Source: Pterois miles (taxonomy: Eukaryota; Chordata; Actinopteri; Perciformes; Scorpaenidae). Taken from it: a stretch of 64,000 nt of DNA. The stretch covers positions 36,001 through 100,000 of the forward strand of contig CAMQGK010000149.1 of the NCBI GenBank assembly GCA_947000775.1, written 5' to 3'. A program made the position numbers and the translations under genes. The stretch's first letter is position 1, and every line of letters begins with the position of its first letter. This document shows positions 1-64,000 of the stretch, in pieces. The notes under the pieces were generated by a model. That model ran no database searches, was not told the origin of the DNA, and was given only the letters and a program-made list of their open reading frames with translations.

Positions 1-31829
<31,829 letters not shown>

Positions 31830-31857
31830 CTTATCAATTCTCCAAAGTTGAAATTAC
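31830..31857 (-). promoter_or_regulatory. myo15b: myo15b 5' UTR segment upstream of ATG
   Basis: Bases between a probable acceptor (CTCTCTAG) and the ATG. This implies at least one upstream untranslated exon, which I cannot place. Confidence 0.55.
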
Positions 31858-34800
31858 CTAGAGAGTAACAAAACCATATAAAGTGTCTTCATTTATTTGA
31901 GGTCACGCATTTAAAAAATTAAATCTATCGACAACACGCTTTCATAAAGAAGTTAGCCACTCAATAAAATGAACAATTACAGGCTGTAAGTTGAGTAACA
32001 TGTCTGTCAAACTCAGTGAAACCAGGTCCTTGGCTCAGTCTATCAGCATATAGACCAGGTTTCACACTTTAAGTCCCTGATCCTTATTGTGAGGCTAAAG
32101 ACACCCAGGTCAGACCTAGTTTAGCCACAACTGATAGTTATTGCCAGTTAATGCATCTCCATCAAGACAAACAATGGGACAGTGGCTATGACGTTTTTCC
32201 ATGCTGGGTGAAAACGACTCTCCTTTTCCTTTTGTAACAGCAAACAGCAGCTATTATCTGCAGGTTAAATTTAAACGTCAGTGAAAGGCTATCTTTAGAT
32301 CTGCCTAAATGTAGTTGTATAGCCTGTACGCCCTGGGGGGAAAGCAGCTAGAGCTCATTTCAGTGTAATATAGCTTACCAGGCTTCTCGGGTGAAACCCA
32401 GGCATGGCTGGGGGGCTGCAAAGTGCTCCGTCTTGTCCTCTAGAGCTGGTGTCACCGATACAAACATGCACCCATACTCATGAGGACTGAAGGGAGGTTA
32501 CACACCAACATCCCACCCACTGAAATGATACAGGAAGGCACACAGCCAAATATGCAATACACACCCACCAAAAGTTAGCGTGGTTTATGCATGCACACAA
32601 TGTCCCCATTGACAAAGGTGAGCTGGCGTGCACCGACGCATGCACACGAGCACCAGGTGCCTTCTGAATAATACAGCTGTACCTGACAGGTCATACCGCC
32701 CTGCTGCCGCTCATAGGGCCAGCTGCTGAATGCCTGCGAGGAAAGGTGAGAGGTGCTGCTGGGAGCGATCAACAATAGGTGCTGATGGATGAGAGAGGGA
32801 GGACAGAGGGTTCGTTACCGGGGAGACGGACATCCCATCAGTGTGTGCTGGAATTCTGGACAAGCATCATTTCTAAGCTGTGAACATCTCAGTGCAGGAC
32901 AGAAGTGTTTAGATGACACGTTTTCATGTGTTGGCTCTGTGCTCCAGCAAATGAGATGTTAACTTTCACTTTACTTTGAGCATTTTCTTTATTTATATAT
33001 AGGTATATTAGGGCTGTCAGAGTTAAAGCAATAAGGCCTTAAATGCAAATATGATTTAGAGCCACTTATTTCTTTAACGCAGTAATGCAATCTGTCTTTT
33101 GGAGGACTCGGTTTTAAAGCTCAGGAATTCACTGGTACCAACCGGGTCTCGCCAGCTTGTCGCAAAAGAAGAGAAATAACCCTCCCAACACTCAATTTTG
33201 TTGTGGAAAAACTGTCATGGCCATTTTCAGACCTCCGACCTCCAGATGTGTGGATGTAAATGGGTTCTCTGGGTCCCCACCAGTCTCCCCTTTACAGACA
33301 TGCCCACTTTATGGTAGTCCCAGTCAGTCTGGATCAAGTCCTAGTCAAGTCAGCACTCTGACACACTGACAGCTGTTGTTGCCTGTTGGGCTGCAGTTTG
33401 CCATGTTCTGATTGGAGCAGATTGTTGATGCTAAAGTCAGAACCTGGGAGGGTTTCTAGACTATCTGCCATTGATTTAGGTTGTTCATTGATTCCCAATA
33501 AATATATACATACATTTGCATAAAGCAGCATATTTGCCCACTCCTGTGTTAACAGCATTAAATACTTGATAAATCCCCCTTTAAAGGTACATTATGAATA
33601 GATGAAATATGTGATTAATTTGCGATTAAATATTTTAATTAACTCACAGCCCTAGTTAAATATAATGACTTAAGGTAGTGCACAAGGAACGGTTCAGCCA
33701 TTTGGTAAGATTCCTCATTCTGTCGGAGAAGATGAGAAGGCTGATCTCAAACTCATCTGTGTGAAGCAGAGCCGAGCTGGCGCCTCCACCACAACACAAG
33801 ACGCTCATTACCAAAGTCCCAGGTATCCTGGCACCGTTTTCTCGCTCATTTAACGTCTTCAGGTTGCAAATGACAATGAGGGTCATCCTCTAACAGAGCA
33901 GCGGCTGTTAGCCTGCACAGCCTCAGCCCGGTCCGTACAGAGCTCCGGTTGCAGCGAAGCCACCGTGGCTCCAGGCAATTAAGAGGACAAAGCGCCTCAT
34001 TCGATAATGGATGATCAAAACTCTTGGCTGTGCATGTATGACAACCGATCCCTCTTTTATCCACTTCACCAGACACGGCCCGGCCGCTGCAGCCCGCAAA
34101 GACCAAGACTAGAGCTGGCTTTAAGAAGAAGGCAGAAACTGAATAAGAGCGAGGAATATAATAAGACAGGCCAAAATGACGGGGTGGGAATCTACTGTAA
34201 ATGTTTTCAGGTTTCAGTGGAGCGTACAGAGACCGAAGCAGAGTGATGTGGAAAATCAAGACGTCAGTGTGCTGAGAAAATAAACACACACACATATTCT
34301 TGGGAAAAACATGTAATAATTATCCAAAAGAAAACTGTAGTGTGAAGTTACAAAAAAAAAAAAAGAATTAGGGTTTTTAATCAGTTCACTACAAAAATAT
34401 ATTCTAGGCTGATGCTAAATACCCAGCATTCTGAGACACAGTACCAAAATATTTCCTTGTACGGTCTAAATAGCAGCCAACCCCAGTTACAACAGGCCCA
34501 CAGGTACAGACTGAGTCACACACATACTGTATATATTAAAACATTTCACTACAATAGCTTACAATTACATTCCTAAATTACATTATTCATTGCTGGCATA
34601 AAAATGGTTTACATAAAAATAATCAAAAACCAAACCCCATAGAAAGCTGTTCCCCCCAAAACAGTACAGCACTGTGAGCTCGGCAGTAGTGGAGGAGTAC
34701 CTATGGCGTGGACGGGAGGGCAGAGCGCCGCCCCGGCGGCGTACCGGGGAACGTTCTAGTTAATGCTGACTAATGTCGGAGATGATTAAAACAACGCAAC

Positions 34801-35610
34801 ACCAGCGTGGATCAACAAACATAAAACAACTTCTGGATCTTTTTTCTTCTTCTTGTTCTGGATCGTCACTGAAAACATTTTCTTTTCCATTTCATCTGAA
34901 TAGTATGGAAGCTCATTCACGCCCAAAAAATGCAAACATCACCAACACCATTCACAAAAATAACACCCATGCTTAGTCAAAGTTTTGACTTACCCACGTG
35001 AGATTATGGGTCAAAAACACTGACCCAGTTTAAATAAATTACAGGCTGTTCAGAGTCAAGGTCATAACAGTAAGTCAAACTATGAGATACTAAATCTAAA
35101 TAATGACTTTGGTTGTTAGTAAATCGTAAACCAAATTTAGTCGAGCAGTAAATATGAGATTTACTAAAAAATATTTAAAAATAATAACATTTAAAAATTA
35201 TATTCAGTCAAAATTATAATAGTAAATAATAAATAAAATGTTTTAAAATAACATGTAAATATTATATATATATAAAATCGCAAGTTTCTAAATTATGTTA
35301 TTTAAATAATGTACTTATACTACCTCAAAATGAAGATGTTGCTTATTAAACTAAATTGTGACAAAGTCCAGATTGTTTGACTTACTATCTGAATAATTTA
35401 TCTGACATAGTATCTCATAATATTGACTTAACAAATTTTGATTCAGTTTTTAGTTAATTTTCGTTTTGTTTAGTTTGTGTTCAGTTAATTTATCACCTGT
35501 TTTTTCTGTTCCTGGCAGAAATGAGCTTCCATAATATTAAACTAAAATTAAAAAATTAAAAACAAAAACAAATCAGGCACCAATCACATAAAATTTAAGC
35601 TCTAAAATGA
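31858..35610. other. llgl2-myo15b intergenic region
   Basis: Should contain the llgl2 3' UTR and the myo15b promoter and first exon. It holds a TIR element (33009-33654), a GC-rich stretch at about 34040-34130 and a small GC-rich island at about 34700-34760 in AT-rich surroundings. A 149-codon minus-strand frame (33846-34295) has no recognisable homology. No ALKBH5-like exon seen. No promoter motif is strong enough to call. Confidence 0.6.
33009..33654. mobile_element. TAGGGCTGT TIR element, near-full copy
   Basis: Ends TAGGGCTGTCAGAGTTAA and, complemented, TAGGGCTGTGAGTTAATT. The interior includes GGGTTCTCTGGGTCCCCACC, shared with fragments at 37700-37835, 44357-44545 and 60009-60640. Probably a non-autonomous hAT-like element, common in teleosts; no transposase seen. 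Confidence 0.7.
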
Positions 35611-63440
<27,830 letters not shown>

Positions 63441-64000
63441 CTGACCACTGGTCAAGGACACACTGGATATGTGATAGACGCATACAGTAGAGTCCTACAG
63501 TGACAAAGGACACCGGTGTCCTGCATAACCTCAAAAGCTGGTAATCAGCTGGCTCAGTGAACTCTGAGGATTTCCTGTCCAGCCATGAGCAGGTTCACGT
63601 TAAAGAGGCAGGGTTGAGTGATTGATTACAAGCCAATCACATGCATCTTCATCAGAGCCATTAGGAGTACTGTGAGATTAAATGACATGAGATGAAACCG
63701 TGATACTCACAGGGAAATATGGTGTCATGGCATGACAAAACGTGATTTATAGTGAGGTGAAGTACACACAGTATAAAAGCAGAACAACATTCAGCAAGAA
63801 TAAAGTCCAAGTATTACAAGTGAGGCTATGCAGTGTGCTTTTCTAGTGCTGTTCCCCTAATTTAGGCCGATGTGTTGAATAATACTTAGTGATATTTGTG
63901 ATTCATTTTACTCTACTTTATTATTCAGACTAATAAATGAATAATAGTTTAACAATGAATAAGTTCAAAGTAACTGTTATCTAAAGCACATCATGGTGCA
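63441..64000. other. llgl2 intron, right edge
   Basis: No exon encoding the Lgl N-terminus (RRFL or FQFNKTVEHGFP-type) is visible, so the gene start lies outside the window. Confidence 0.6.

Noticed and set aside
31858..35610. ALKBH5 between the two genes, as expected for the LLGL1/MYO15A locus
   Set aside because: No exon with an AlkB-like motif was seen in this interval, and the gene order is also the opposite of that locus.

Overview
The window is vertebrate nuclear DNA, most likely from a ray-finned (teleost) fish. Supporting signs are two multi-exon animal genes with GT-AG introns, many CA/GT microsatellites, tRNA-headed SINEs, degenerate non-LTR retrotransposon pieces and many short TIR elements of the kinds common in teleosts. 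There is nothing prokaryotic, viral or CRISPR-like. The species cannot be named from this sequence.

Both real genes lie on the minus strand, head to tail. (1) An Lgl-family cell-polarity gene, most likely llgl2, runs from beyond the right edge (5' end missing) down to about 35.6-36.2 kb. I resolve 22 internal coding exons with a consistent phase chain, plus two competing terminal exons. (2) An unconventional myosin XV gene, most likely myo15b, starts with its ATG at 31829 and runs off the left edge. I resolve 29 coding exons (about 1,840 codons) in an unbroken phase chain. It begins with one 2.5-kb exon encoding an 826-residue charged N-terminal extension, then the motor domain, IQ motifs and the first MyTH4 domain. 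The order LLGL then MYO15 on the same strand matches human LLGL2-MYO15B on 17q25. The LLGL1/MYO15A locus has the reverse order, with ALKBH5 between the genes, and I found no ALKBH5. The paralogue assignment therefore rests on synteny.

Layout: 0.2-3.5 kb, MyTH4 and linker exons; 3.5-10.3 kb, a long intron with dispersed repeats; 10.3-18.6 kb, IQ exons and C-terminal motor; 21.1-25.1 kb, N-terminal motor with P-loop and switch I; 29.1-31.9 kb, N-terminal extension; 31.9-35.6 kb, intergenic; 35.6-40.6 kb, Lgl C-terminus; 40.6-43.5 kb, a 2.8-kb minisatellite; 44.0-57.9 kb, Lgl beta-propeller exons; 57.9-62.0 kb, two expanded purine/pyrimidine arrays; 62.6-63.4 kb, the two most 5' Lgl exons visible.

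The most unusual signal is that expanded tandem repeats sit directly against Lgl splice acceptors. One acceptor is preceded by about 720 sense-strand bases without a single adenine. Another is preceded by about 825 bases with only four adenines, each in a CTCAT branch-point-like context. A third is preceded by a (TG)n tract. These introns should need distant or atypical branch points. Functionally, Lgl2 is a basolateral polarity and epithelial regulator controlled by aPKC, and class XV myosins are actin motors of microvilli and stereocilia. They share an epithelial setting, but nothing here shows that they act together.
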